Part shown: positions 1 to 7,692 of the stretch, piece after piece | Numbering within the stretch: the stretch's first letter is position 1 | Layout: each line of letters starts with the position of its first letter | Source of the DNA: JAPKZH01 sp964537875 | GTDB taxonomy: Bacteria; Acidobacteriota; Aminicenantia; Aminicenantales; UBA4085 | Direction: 5' to 3' | Length of the DNA stretch: 46,337 nucleotides | Assembly: GCA_964537875.1 (NCBI GenBank) | Contig: CAZIDN010000026.1 | Location: forward strand, 1-46,337 | Position numbers and translations under genes: made by a program | The notes under the pieces: generated by a model | Told to the model about the DNA's origin: nothing | Database searches by the model: none | Seen by the model: only the letters and a program-made list of their open reading frames with translations

Positions 1-1
1 A

Positions 2-292
2 ATCGGCCTGGGCCTCGAGCTTGTCAGAAAGATGGGAAGGTTTTCAGCCATCGGATTGACCGCCAGAGATAAAATCCTGTTTCCCTACGACACGGCCATG
101 TTTAAGTCTGTTGATTTTTTCTTTAACCTCTCGACCTCTTATTCATCCTGGGACCGGGCCATCAGCCTGATCGCAAGCAAAAAAATCGACGTCAAGCCGC
201 TGGTCACTCACCAAGGAAGGCTGGACCGCTGGGCGGAGTTCTTTGCCGCATTGGACGGAAAGAAAGGGATCAAGGGGATCTTTCTCCCTTGA
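2..292 (+). CDS. Zinc-dependent alcohol/polyol dehydrogenase, C-terminal fragment (5' end outside window)
   Basis: The open frame runs in from the left edge, so only about the last 96 residues are seen. They match the C-terminal part of medium-chain zinc dehydrogenases (sorbitol/threonine dehydrogenase type): the end of the nucleotide-binding domain (GRFSAIGLT), then the segment FKSVDFFFNLSTSYSSWDRA and the closing region in which such enzymes return to the catalytic domain (KIDVKPLVTHQGRLDRWAEF, ending GIKGIFLP). Family members oxidise a secondary alcohol of a sugar or polyol with NAD(P). The zinc ligands lie in the missing part and cannot be checked. The next gene starts 21 bp downstream on the same strand, so it probably belongs to the sugar-catabolic operon that follows. 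Substrate unknown. Confidence 0.8.
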   Translation: MGLGLELVRKMGRFSAIGLTARDKILFPYDTAMFKSVDFFFNLSTSYSSWDRAISLIASKKIDVKPLVTHQGRLDRWAEFFAALDGKKGIKGIFLP

Positions 293-313
293 CCTCAAGC
301 CAAGGAGGAAGTC

Positions 314-1342
314 ATGGCCATTCGGATCGGCATTATCGGGACCGGGATCATGGGAAACGCCGTGGCACGAGTCTTCAAGCTGCTTCCTCAGGCTGAGCTC
401 ACCGCTCTCGCCGATCTTTCCAAGGAGCGCCTGGAACAAAGCGGGAAAGAATTCGGCCTGTCGGCGCTCTATATGGATTATCATGATATGCTCCAAAGAG
501 AACGACTGGACGCCGTAGCCGTGGCCACGCCAGACCATGATCACACGGCGCCTGTCATCGACTCCCTCCGCGCCGGCTGCCACGTGCTGGTGGAAAAGCC
601 GCTCACGACGTCGCAGGCGGAAGCCGAGGAGATCTGCCGCGTCGTCCGGACAACAGGAAAAAAGCTTCAGGTCAACTTCAACCACCGCTGGCTGTCTCCC
701 TATCATAAGGTCAAGGAAATGGTGTTAAAAGGACAAATCGGCGAGCCGATGATCGGATACGCCAGGAAAAACAATCCCTTGTCTGTCCCCACGGAGATGA
801 TCAAGTCCTGGTCGAGCCGGACGACGCCGGCCTGGTTTCTCTCCTGTCATGATATCGACCTCATGACCTGGTGGTTCGATGCAGACCCAATCGAAGCCTA
901 CGCCAGAGGCCTGAAAAAGGTGCTTGTCGAAAAAGGCTTTAACACATACGACGGGATTCAAGCCCTGGTGACATACGAAGGCGGCCGATTCGCCACGTTT
1001 GAAGCCGTCTGGATCTATCCCAACACGAGTCCTTACATGCCCGATTCGTATATGGAGCTCGTCGGGAGCGAGGGCGCTCTTCAAATCGACAGGCAGGCCG
1101 AAGCGATCGAGGCCATGGTCCAGGAGAAATTTATCTGTCCCAGAACCTTTTTAAATTATAAAGTTTTTGACGAGTGGCAGGGCGCTTTTCCGGCTGCGGT
1201 CAAAGGATTTTTATACGCCATCGAGCATGACAGCGAGCCGCATGTCAACGCCAGGGACGGCGTCCGTAGCACGGCCGTTCTCGAAGCAATCCACAAATCG
1301 CTCCAATCGCAAAAACCGGAAAAAATCAAAATCCGTGTCTAA
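314..1342 (+). CDS. Gfo/Idh/MocA family NAD(P)-dependent oxidoreductase
   Basis: 342 residues, the usual length for the family. The N-terminus MAIRIGIIGTGIMGNAVARV is the dinucleotide-binding Rossmann motif (GxGxxG), and VEKPLTTSQAEAEEI near residue 95 carries the conserved EKP lysine. The C-terminal half is the alpha/beta domain that binds the sugar (HDIDLMTWWF supplies the conserved His-Asp pair). Such cytoplasmic enzymes oxidise or reduce hydroxyls of sugars, inositols or amino sugars. The AGGAGG-like Shine-Dalgarno just upstream (caaggaggaagtc) supports the ATG at 314. It sits between two other dehydrogenases, so a multi-step sugar oxidation is likely. The precise substrate cannot be read from the sequence. 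Confidence 0.9.
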   Translation: MAIRIGIIGTGIMGNAVARVFKLLPQAELTALADLSKERLEQSGKEFGLSALYMDYHDMLQRERLDAVAVATPDHDHTAPVIDSLRAGCHVLVEKPLTTSQAEAEEICRVVRTTGKKLQVNFNHRWLSPYHKVKEMVLKGQIGEPMIGYARKNNPLSVPTEMIKSWSSRTTPAWFLSCHDIDLMTWWFDADPIEAYARGLKKVLVEKGFNTYDGIQALVTYEGGRFATFEAVWIYPNTSPYMPDSYMELVGSEGALQIDRQAEAIEAMVQEKFICPRTFLNYKVFDEWQGAFPAAVKGFLYAIEHDSEPHVNARDGVRSTAVLEAIHKSLQSQKPEKIKIRV

Positions 1343-1351
1343 GGCCATGGT

Positions 1352-1380
1352 TTGACATTTCCCACGATATCTTATCTAAT
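1352..1380 (+). promoter_or_regulatory. Predicted sigma-70-type promoter before the D-2-hydroxyacid dehydrogenase
   Basis: TTGACA at 1352-1357 and TCTAAT at 1375-1380 are separated by 17 bp. The GTG start of the next gene lies only 16 bp beyond and has no clear Shine-Dalgarno, so the transcript leader would be about ten bases long. Read by eye; no start site has been mapped. Confidence 0.45.
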
Positions 1381-1396
1381 ATTTTGACAAAGACGC

Positions 1397-2419
1397 GTGG
1401 CCCAAAAAATTACGTTCAAAATCACTGATTACATCGAGCCCGACCTCTGTTGGGAAGAGGAGGAATGCCGTAAGCTCGGCCTCCGTTTCGCTTCTTACCA
1501 ATTGAAAGACGCTCCGCCCGCGGAAATCATCAAGCACGTTAAAGACGCCGATATCGTGGTCGTCAATATGGCCCGATTTTCCGCCGAGGTCATCGGGGGG
1601 CTTCCGTCGGCCAAGCTCATCCTCCGGCACGGCATCGGTTATGACAATGTCGACGTGGCTGCGGCGACCGCCCACGGAATCGTTTTTGCCAACGAGGCCA
1701 CGGCTTCGAGCGAAGATGTCGCCGAGCATGCGGTCCTGCTGATCCTGGAAACCTACAAGAAGAAGAATTTCCAGAACAAGCTCCTCAAACGCTGGGTCGA
1801 GAGCCGGCAGTGGAGTTCCCAAGAGATCGCTCCTCTCCACCGGCTGTCGGGGAAAACCCTGGGGATCGTCGGCTGTGGAAACATCGGAAGCCGCGTTTTT
1901 AAAAAAATGAAAGGCTTCGGCCTGGACGTTCTCGTCTGCGACCCCTATCTTTCCCAAGAAAGACTGGATGCGTTGGGCGTCACACACACCCGTTTCGAGG
2001 AGCTTCTCAAAAAGTCCGATATCGTTACGATTCATGTTCCGGTCACCGAGGAAACCCGGGGCATATTCAACCGGGAAGCTTTTTCCCGCATGAAAAGGTC
2101 CGCCGTGGTGATTAACACGGCGCGGGGCCCCATCGTCAAGACGGCCGACCTGATTCAAGCATTGAAAGAAGGGACCATTTCGGGTGCCGGCCTGGACGTC
2201 TTCGAGAAAGAGCCGCCGGAGCCGGAACTCGAGCTTCTCCACATTGACAACGTCGTGGTCAGCCCTCATATTGGCTGGTACAGCGAGGAGGGCGGTTGGG
2301 ACATCCGATCTATGATCATGGATGACGTCAGGGGCTTCTTGCTGGGAAAGCCTCCTCGATATGTCGTCAATCCCGAAGTTTTCGAGAGTCCGAAGCTTCG
2401 GTTTAAAAAGGTCTCATAA
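1397..2419 (+). CDS. D-isomer-specific 2-hydroxyacid dehydrogenase (CtBP/phosphoglycerate dehydrogenase type)
   Basis: 340 residues starting at GTG. The Rossmann motif is TLGIVGCGNIGSRVFKKMKG around residue 155. The catalytic region follows the family: NTARGPIVKTADLIQALKEG with the substrate-binding Arg, then FEKEPPEPE with the Glu of the Arg-Glu-His triad, and VVSPHIGWYSEEGG with the catalytic His. Family members reversibly reduce 2-keto acids to D-2-hydroxy acids with NAD(P)H in the cytoplasm. A probable promoter overlaps the gap before it, so it may be expressed separately from the two upstream dehydrogenases. Given its neighbours it may act on a sugar acid or its 2-keto product. Family certain, substrate unknown. 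Confidence 0.88.
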   Translation: MAQKITFKITDYIEPDLCWEEEECRKLGLRFASYQLKDAPPAEIIKHVKDADIVVVNMARFSAEVIGGLPSAKLILRHGIGYDNVDVAAATAHGIVFANEATASSEDVAEHAVLLILETYKKKNFQNKLLKRWVESRQWSSQEIAPLHRLSGKTLGIVGCGNIGSRVFKKMKGFGLDVLVCDPYLSQERLDALGVTHTRFEELLKKSDIVTIHVPVTEETRGIFNREAFSRMKRSAVVINTARGPIVKTADLIQALKEGTISGAGLDVFEKEPPEPELELLHIDNVVVSPHIGWYSEEGGWDIRSMIMDDVRGFLLGKPPRYVVNPEVFESPKLRFKKVS

Positions 2420-2462
2420 TCCCGCCATCGCCTCTTTCGAGAGAGGCAGGCCATGAAGGATT

Positions 2463-2669
2463 ATGACAAAACCATCTCAGGCGGATGAGGCAATGGCGAA
2501 AGCAAAAAAAGAGTATCTTCCGATGGCCCTAGGGTTTTGGGGCATAGGAGTTCCGCTCCTGGCTTCCGTGTTTCTCTACTGTCGGACCACGGCTCAAAAA
2601 ATCGCGGTGTTTCTGTGTTCGCTCGTTTTTTTTCTCATCGGCACCTTGATTTACAGGGCGAAGCAATGA
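2463..2669 (+). CDS. Small two-helix membrane protein, candidate symporter accessory subunit
   Basis: 68 residues: a charged N-terminus (MTKPSQADEAMAKAKKEYLP), a first hydrophobic helix (ALGFWGIGVPLLASVFLY), a short loop and a second helix (IAVFLCSLVFFLIGTLIY). A GAAGGA motif lies just upstream of the ATG; an internal ATG (residue 11, also behind a GAGG) is an alternative start. Its stop overlaps the start of the sodium:solute symporter by 4 bp (ATGA), which points to translational coupling. Some SSS symporters are preceded by a small two-helix partner protein (DUF4212 type). The layout is the same here, but I do not claim sequence homology. The partner role is inference. Confidence 0.65.
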   Translation: MTKPSQADEAMAKAKKEYLPMALGFWGIGVPLLASVFLYCRTTAQKIAVFLCSLVFFLIGTLIYRAKQ

Positions 2670-4447
2670 ACCTGGCTGTCGTCGATTGGATCTTTCTCAT
2701 CTGGTATTTCATCCTGTCGATCGGGATCGGCGTCTATTATTCGGGCAAGGCGGGCAAAAGCATCTCGGAATATTTTGTCAGCGGCCGCTCCCTCCCCTGG
2801 TGGCTTCTCGGGACGTCCATGGTGGCGACCACATTCTCCTCGGACACTCCCCTGGCGGTGGCCGGCATTGTGATCAAGGACGGCATTTCCGGCAACTGGT
2901 TCTGGTGGACGTTCATGTTCGGCGGCAGCCTGACGGTCTTTTTCTTCGCTCATCTCTGGCGGAGGGCGGCCGTCCTGACCGAAGTGGAATTCATCGACAT
3001 CCGCTATTCCGGAGCTTCCGCCAGATTTTTGCGCGGGTTCAAAGCCCTCTACCTGGGCATCCCGGCCTCGTGCATCATCTTCGGCTGGGTCACCCTGGCC
3101 ATGGTCAAAATCATCCAGGTCGTTTTCAAGACGAGCGGCCTGCAAGCGCTGGGCATCTGCATCCTGATAACGATTTTTTACACGACTCTCTCCGGCCTAT
3201 GGGGAGTGGTCGCCACGGACATGCTCCTCTTTGCCATCGCCATGCTCGGGGCCATTCTTCTGTCCGTCGCCTCGGTTGAAAAAGTCGGCGGAATCAAGGC
3301 GCTTTTAGCAGCCATTCAGTCCATTTCCCGGCAGACCGGCAAGAATTATCTTTCCGTATTCCCATCCCTCGGCCAAGCCCTTCCGCTGGCGTTTTTTGTC
3401 GCATTGTTCGTCCAGTGGTGGGCGGTCTATTATCCGGGCGCCGAGCCCGGAGGCGGCGGCTGGGTGGCCCAGCGTATGCTGGCGGCCCGCAACCCCAAGC
3501 ATGCCGTCAGCGGAACGCTGTGGTTCAATATCGCCCATTATGTCATCAGGCCCTGGCCCTGGATCATAACCGCCCTCTGCGCCATGGTCGTTTTCCCGGA
3601 ACTCTCGGCCGGAAACGCGGCCAACGTCGAAGCCGCCTACCCGCGGATGCTGGCCATCCTTCCGAAAGGGATCATGGGGCTGATGATCGCTTCGCTGTTC
3701 GCCGCTTACATGTCGACAATCGAATCGATCCTCAACCTGGCCGGTTCCTACCTGCTCAACGATTTTTATAAGCCTTTCCTGAATAAGGTCGCCACGGAAA
3801 AACATTATGTCCTGGTTTCGAGGCTCCTGGTCGTCTTGGTGGCCATCCTGGGGACGGGTTTTTCTTTCATCTTGGGAAGCGTCAAAATGGGCTGGGCCCT
3901 GATCATGGAGTTGTCGGGCGGCATCGGGCTTGTCCTCCTCCTGCGCTGGTACTGGTGGCGGATCAATGCCTGGTCTGAAATTTCGGCGATCACAGCGTCC
4001 GGGCTGATGGCCGTCTATTTGAAGATCTTCCCCGATTCGATTCTTATCACCAGCCTGTCCAAGAGACTCCAAAACCTCGGATTTAACGTCGATCCATGGG
4101 CCGTGAACATCCTCCTGATCGTCGCCTTCACAACCATCGTCTGGATCGTCGCGACTTTTTTGACGCCGCCCGACAGCCGGGAAAAGCTCCTGTCTTTCTA
4201 TAAAAAAGTGAAGCCCGGCGGGTTTTGGGCGCCGATAGCGGCCCTCAACAATGAATCCTACAAGCTCAAAGTGCACCCCTTCCTGGGTTGGATCTGCGGA
4301 GTGTTGGTGATTCTCTTTTTCCTGCTGGGGATCGGCGAGATCCTCTTCCTGCGCTGGGCGGCCGGCCTTCTCTACTTAGCGGGTGGAACGGTCTCGGCGA
4401 TTGTTCTGTCCAAAATCATCCATAAAATCGATTGGGAGGTTCAATGA
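2666..4447 (+). CDS. Sodium:solute symporter (SSS family) permease
   Basis: 593 residues with about 13-14 hydrophobic segments. I place the start at the ATG inside the ATGA overlap with the upstream small gene (MNLAVVDWIFLIWYFILS); a longer frame from 2537 overlaps that gene and begins with no membrane segment. Family signatures include EYFVSGRSLPWWLLGTSMVA near residue 35 and the downstream stretch TTFSSDTPLAV, then AAYMSTIESILNLAGSYLLN with the sodium-site Ser/Thr residues. These inner-membrane carriers import sugars, amino acids or vitamins with Na+. Its position inside a dehydrogenase/kinase operon argues for a sugar or sugar-acid substrate. The stop overlaps the next start by 4 bp. Confidence 0.92.
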   Translation: MNLAVVDWIFLIWYFILSIGIGVYYSGKAGKSISEYFVSGRSLPWWLLGTSMVATTFSSDTPLAVAGIVIKDGISGNWFWWTFMFGGSLTVFFFAHLWRRAAVLTEVEFIDIRYSGASARFLRGFKALYLGIPASCIIFGWVTLAMVKIIQVVFKTSGLQALGICILITIFYTTLSGLWGVVATDMLLFAIAMLGAILLSVASVEKVGGIKALLAAIQSISRQTGKNYLSVFPSLGQALPLAFFVALFVQWWAVYYPGAEPGGGGWVAQRMLAARNPKHAVSGTLWFNIAHYVIRPWPWIITALCAMVVFPELSAGNAANVEAAYPRMLAILPKGIMGLMIASLFAAYMSTIESILNLAGSYLLNDFYKPFLNKVATEKHYVLVSRLLVVLVAILGTGFSFILGSVKMGWALIMELSGGIGLVLLLRWYWWRINAWSEISAITASGLMAVYLKIFPDSILITSLSKRLQNLGFNVDPWAVNILLIVAFTTIVWIVATFLTPPDSREKLLSFYKKVKPGGFWAPIAALNNESYKLKVHPFLGWICGVLVILFFLLGIGEILFLRWAAGLLYLAGGTVSAIVLSKIIHKIDWEVQ

Positions 4448-6210
4448 AGAGCCAAAGAAATTTATGCATCGTATTGATGCTCATCCTTTTCGTGGGCGTG
4501 CCCCGAGGATTTGACGAGCGGTTCCCTCTCCAAATGGAGTATGGCTATCCCATAGCCGGTGAGTCATGGTATTCCATCAAGGCCGCCTTTTCGAATAATC
4601 CACCGCTCGGCCAGGGCGCATGGATCGTCACCCGGGTGACGGTCAACGGGACGCGGGCCCGGGATTTCTTGGTCTTTCAAAACGGCAGGGAAACGGTAAA
4701 TCCTGAAATCAACGGCGATCAACCGTTCGCCGTCAAAATCCGGTGGAACTGGCAAGGGAGAACGGGCTATGAAGTCAAAGTGGACCTGGAAAATGCAAAA
4801 ACCAAAAAGGCCCTGACCTTGACCGAAAAAGGGACCGCCCCGGCCAAAAAGGGCTACTGGAACTCAGGCTGGAAAAACTATCTGGCCCTCGTCGTCTCCG
4901 AAGACAACGGATACGAACGCACTCATTATCCCGTTCATGCCACGCTCGGCGTGTTGAGCAACTATCTCAAATCTCCCGATGAAATCCGGCTGGTCAAGGC
5001 CGACGAGAAAGGCGAGGATGTCATCTATACGGAGATCCCCCATCAGGTCTATGACGTCCGGAAATGGAATGATCCTAAAATCATGGCCATGGTCGACAAA
5101 GATGAAAAAACCGGAAAGACAAGCCCGCGCTATCATCCGACGACGTCCTTCAGCCTGGCCTTCCTGGCAAACCTCAAGCCGCACGAAAAAGCCACCTATC
5201 TTGTTTTCTACAACAATGCCACGGCCAAAAAAACGGCTTTTAAATCCGACCTGAAAGTGACCGGACAGGGGCTGGCGAAAACGATCGAGAATGATTTCTA
5301 CAAGATCACCCTCCATCCGAAGAGCGGGACGATCTATGAGGTGGTCGAGAAATCCTCGAGGACCAAGCTCGAGCACAAGCTTGAAACAAACGGCTCTGTC
5401 CACTGGAATCCGGATGTCTATTCGCCCCCCCATGCCTGGTACCATTGTTCGGACTGGGAGAATCCGCCTTACTCGGAAGATGTCGGGCCTGTGTTTTACT
5501 CGCTGCGTCGTGAAGCCCCACTCCCCTACCCGAAGGGAATACAGATCAGCATCACCTACTACTTCTACGCCCGATCCCCCTTTATTCTGGCGGAATCGAC
5601 GATGGAGATACGATCGGATATTTTCGCCGAAGCGGTGCGGAATGCGGAAATCGTCTTCAACAAAGCCGTCTTCACTCGGGCAGCTTACAGAACCGTCGAG
5701 GGCAAGCTTGAAACTGTGGACTTTGCCGCTTCAAGAAGGCATCCTAAGCATGCCGCCATCCTCAGGCCCGATACGCCCTGGGTGGCATTCTACAGTGACG
5801 AAAAGGGGCTCGGGTTTGCCAGCCTGTTTCTGGACATGGCCCTCCCCAATCTCCACGGCGGAGAGGCCTCCCAGCAGCAGCCTTATATTTATATCCAGCA
5901 TGGCCCCTGGTATTACATGTCGAGGGGATTCGTCTATTCCTTCGGATCGAACAACCAGACGCGGATGCTTCCCGTCAAAGCGGGCAGCATCTACTATGAC
6001 CGGAACGCCTGGATTCCGTTTTCGTACAAGAAGGATAAAGGTTTCGCCGGCTATCTCGATGCCACGTACAAAATGCTGAAATATCCCTTGGGAATCACGG
6101 AGGATATCGAAACGTATGCGGAAAGCCCGGATGGCTGGATCGTGCCCGTCCTCACCGAGAGGTTCGAAGAAGGCGTCAAAGATGCGATTGGAGACCCGAA
6201 GAAAAAATGA
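4444..6210 (+). CDS. Secreted mutarotase-like/beta-sandwich protein, probable carbohydrate-active, paralogue 1
   Basis: 588 residues from the ATG at 4444 (GGGAGG Shine-Dalgarno 3 bp upstream). An N-terminal signal sequence (CIVLMLILFVGVP) is followed by an immunoglobulin-like domain (about residues 30-130). A large region follows whose central part, LAKTIENDFYKITLHPKSG, resembles the start of the beta-sandwich in GH38 and polysaccharide-lyase-like proteins. It shares segments such as HWNPDV and the pattern DxxxNxExVxF with the product of 7693-9267, so the two are paralogues. A role in cleaving or binding a glycan in the periplasm is inferred from fold resemblance and context; I recognise no catalytic motif. 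Overlaps both neighbouring genes by 4 bp. Confidence 0.6.
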   Translation: MKSQRNLCIVLMLILFVGVPRGFDERFPLQMEYGYPIAGESWYSIKAAFSNNPPLGQGAWIVTRVTVNGTRARDFLVFQNGRETVNPEINGDQPFAVKIRWNWQGRTGYEVKVDLENAKTKKALTLTEKGTAPAKKGYWNSGWKNYLALVVSEDNGYERTHYPVHATLGVLSNYLKSPDEIRLVKADEKGEDVIYTEIPHQVYDVRKWNDPKIMAMVDKDEKTGKTSPRYHPTTSFSLAFLANLKPHEKATYLVFYNNATAKKTAFKSDLKVTGQGLAKTIENDFYKITLHPKSGTIYEVVEKSSRTKLEHKLETNGSVHWNPDVYSPPHAWYHCSDWENPPYSEDVGPVFYSLRREAPLPYPKGIQISITYYFYARSPFILAESTMEIRSDIFAEAVRNAEIVFNKAVFTRAAYRTVEGKLETVDFAASRRHPKHAAILRPDTPWVAFYSDEKGLGFASLFLDMALPNLHGGEASQQQPYIYIQHGPWYYMSRGFVYSFGSNNQTRMLPVKAGSIYYDRNAWIPFSYKKDKGFAGYLDATYKMLKYPLGITEDIETYAESPDGWIVPVLTERFEEGVKDAIGDPKKK

Positions 6211-7571
6211 AGACCCAAACCATCGAAAAAATCATCCAGGCCTGCCTCCCAACCGTCCGGCGCGACTCCGAAATCGGCCGGGAGGAATACCAGAAGCGGT
6301 GGGCCAAGGTCCAGAAGGCCATGTCCGCCAAAGGATATGACCTGGCCTATGCCTGCGGCAGCGAGCTCGACCGCTCGGACGCGGCCTGGCTGGCAGGAAT
6401 CTTCGACCCGATCATCGAACGCTATGGAGTCCTCATTCCCGCCAAGGGGAGACCGGTCGTTACGGCGGGCTCCGAAGGCGGTCATGTCATCGAGAATTGT
6501 CTCGAAGCGTCGGGCGCCGGCGTGGCGATTCTGCGCGAATTCCAGATCTCCGACGAGGACTACCGTTTTGCCAAGTTCGGCAGGCTGGAAGATGTCGTGG
6601 CTTCGCTTGTCCCCTATAAACCCGGAAAGGCCGTTAAAATCGCAATCTTCTCCAGCGGCCAGTTCATCCCGCACGACCATGTCCTCATGCTCCAGGGCCG
6701 ATTCGGCTCCGATAACGTCATTTTCGACACCGACCTTCTCCGTCGGATCAAGTACGAGAAGTCTGCGGCCGAGCTCAAGTTGATCGGAACGGCGAACGTC
6801 ATTGCGGACGCCGCTTTTCTGGGCATGCTGGCCGTTCTCAGGCCCGGCCTCCGGGAGCTCGATGCGGCCGCCGTGGCCGACTATATCATGAAAAGGCTCG
6901 GCGCCGGGCGAACGGGCTTCCCGACGATCGTTTCCTCAGGAAGCCGGGGCCGGAGCGTGCTCGGGCCGGCCACCAACAGGGCCATCAAAAAAGGTGAGTT
7001 CATTTCTCTCGGCATCAGCCCGACGTTCAACGGCTACCACGGCATCATGCGGAGGACGGTGAAAGCCGGAGCGGCTTGGACAGATTCCGAGCGAAAATTC
7101 ATGACGGCGCTCGAAGGCCTCTATCATACGGTCATCAAGGCCGCCGCCCAAGCCGCTCGAAACGGGCTTCCCTCGAGCCTCATCGATCAAAAGGGAAAAG
7201 CCTATCTGGCAAAGACCAAACTCGCGGATAAATACGGACGCCGGCTGACACCCCGTGAGCCCTATACCTTCATCCACAACACGGGCTGTTCCGAATGCCA
7301 GGAGGGCTTCGGCGCCGTCACGCCCTATACCCATGAACCGCTCGGAAAAAACACGGCCCTGATGATCGATGTCGCCTTCATGGGTTTCGACGAAAAAAAG
7401 GAGCTTATTTTTCCCGTCGAATATTCCGTCATCGAAGACTCCTTTTGGAAAAAAGGCCGAGAGATCGGCGTTTATAATCAAATGCCTCTCTGTGTCCAGG
7501 ATTTTGTCGGAAAGGACATCGTTAAAATCCCGAAAAACAGGACGAACCCTTATTATAGGCTGTTCAAATGA
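6207..7571 (+). CDS. Creatinase/M24-fold protein with incomplete metal site
   Basis: 454 residues in the two-domain layout of creatinase and Xaa-Pro peptidases: an N-terminal domain to about residue 175, the linker RIKYEKSAAELKLIGTAN and a pita-bread C-terminal domain. In M24 metallopeptidases the segment around residues 266-284 supplies two metal aspartates; here it reads ISLGISPTFNGYHGIMRRT with none. His357 (HNTG) and Glu410 are retained, and the usual Glu near residue 388 is Asp. Creatinase also works without a metal, so this may be a non-metal C-N hydrolase rather than a peptidase. Translation is coupled (4 bp overlap) to the upstream secreted protein. There is no signal peptide, so it acts in the cytoplasm on something imported by the locus. 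Confidence 0.75.
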   Translation: MKTQTIEKIIQACLPTVRRDSEIGREEYQKRWAKVQKAMSAKGYDLAYACGSELDRSDAAWLAGIFDPIIERYGVLIPAKGRPVVTAGSEGGHVIENCLEASGAGVAILREFQISDEDYRFAKFGRLEDVVASLVPYKPGKAVKIAIFSSGQFIPHDHVLMLQGRFGSDNVIFDTDLLRRIKYEKSAAELKLIGTANVIADAAFLGMLAVLRPGLRELDAAAVADYIMKRLGAGRTGFPTIVSSGSRGRSVLGPATNRAIKKGEFISLGISPTFNGYHGIMRRTVKAGAAWTDSERKFMTALEGLYHTVIKAAAQAARNGLPSSLIDQKGKAYLAKTKLADKYGRRLTPREPYTFIHNTGCSECQEGFGAVTPYTHEPLGKNTALMIDVAFMGFDEKKELIFPVEYSVIEDSFWKKGREIGVYNQMPLCVQDFVGKDIVKIPKNRTNPYYRLFK

Positions 7572-7580
7572 ATTTTATGA

Positions 7581-7674
7581 GGTTCTCTTCCATTCGGTGC
7601 GTCGATAAATCGTCTCGGAAACGATCCGGAGACGGCCTCGCTCCCCATCCGGGTTTTCGACGCCGTGTCGCTTC
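7581..7674 (+). repeat. Intergenic repeat, family R2, partial copy
   Basis: This stretch starts 10 bp after the M24-like gene and shares about 80 aligned bases with 20450-20535 (both begin GGTTCTCTTCCATT and contain GAAACGATCCGG, then CTCGCTCCC and ATCCGG). The copy here lacks the second palindrome arm found at 20561-20580 and ends in GTCGCTTC before an A run. It fills most of the gap between two operon genes. Confidence 0.7.
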
Positions 7675-7692
7675 AAAAAATTGGAGGTGGGC

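Noticed and set aside
7681..7692. TTG start for the second secreted protein
   Set aside because: The TTG overlaps the Shine-Dalgarno GGAGG that serves the ATG at 7693.
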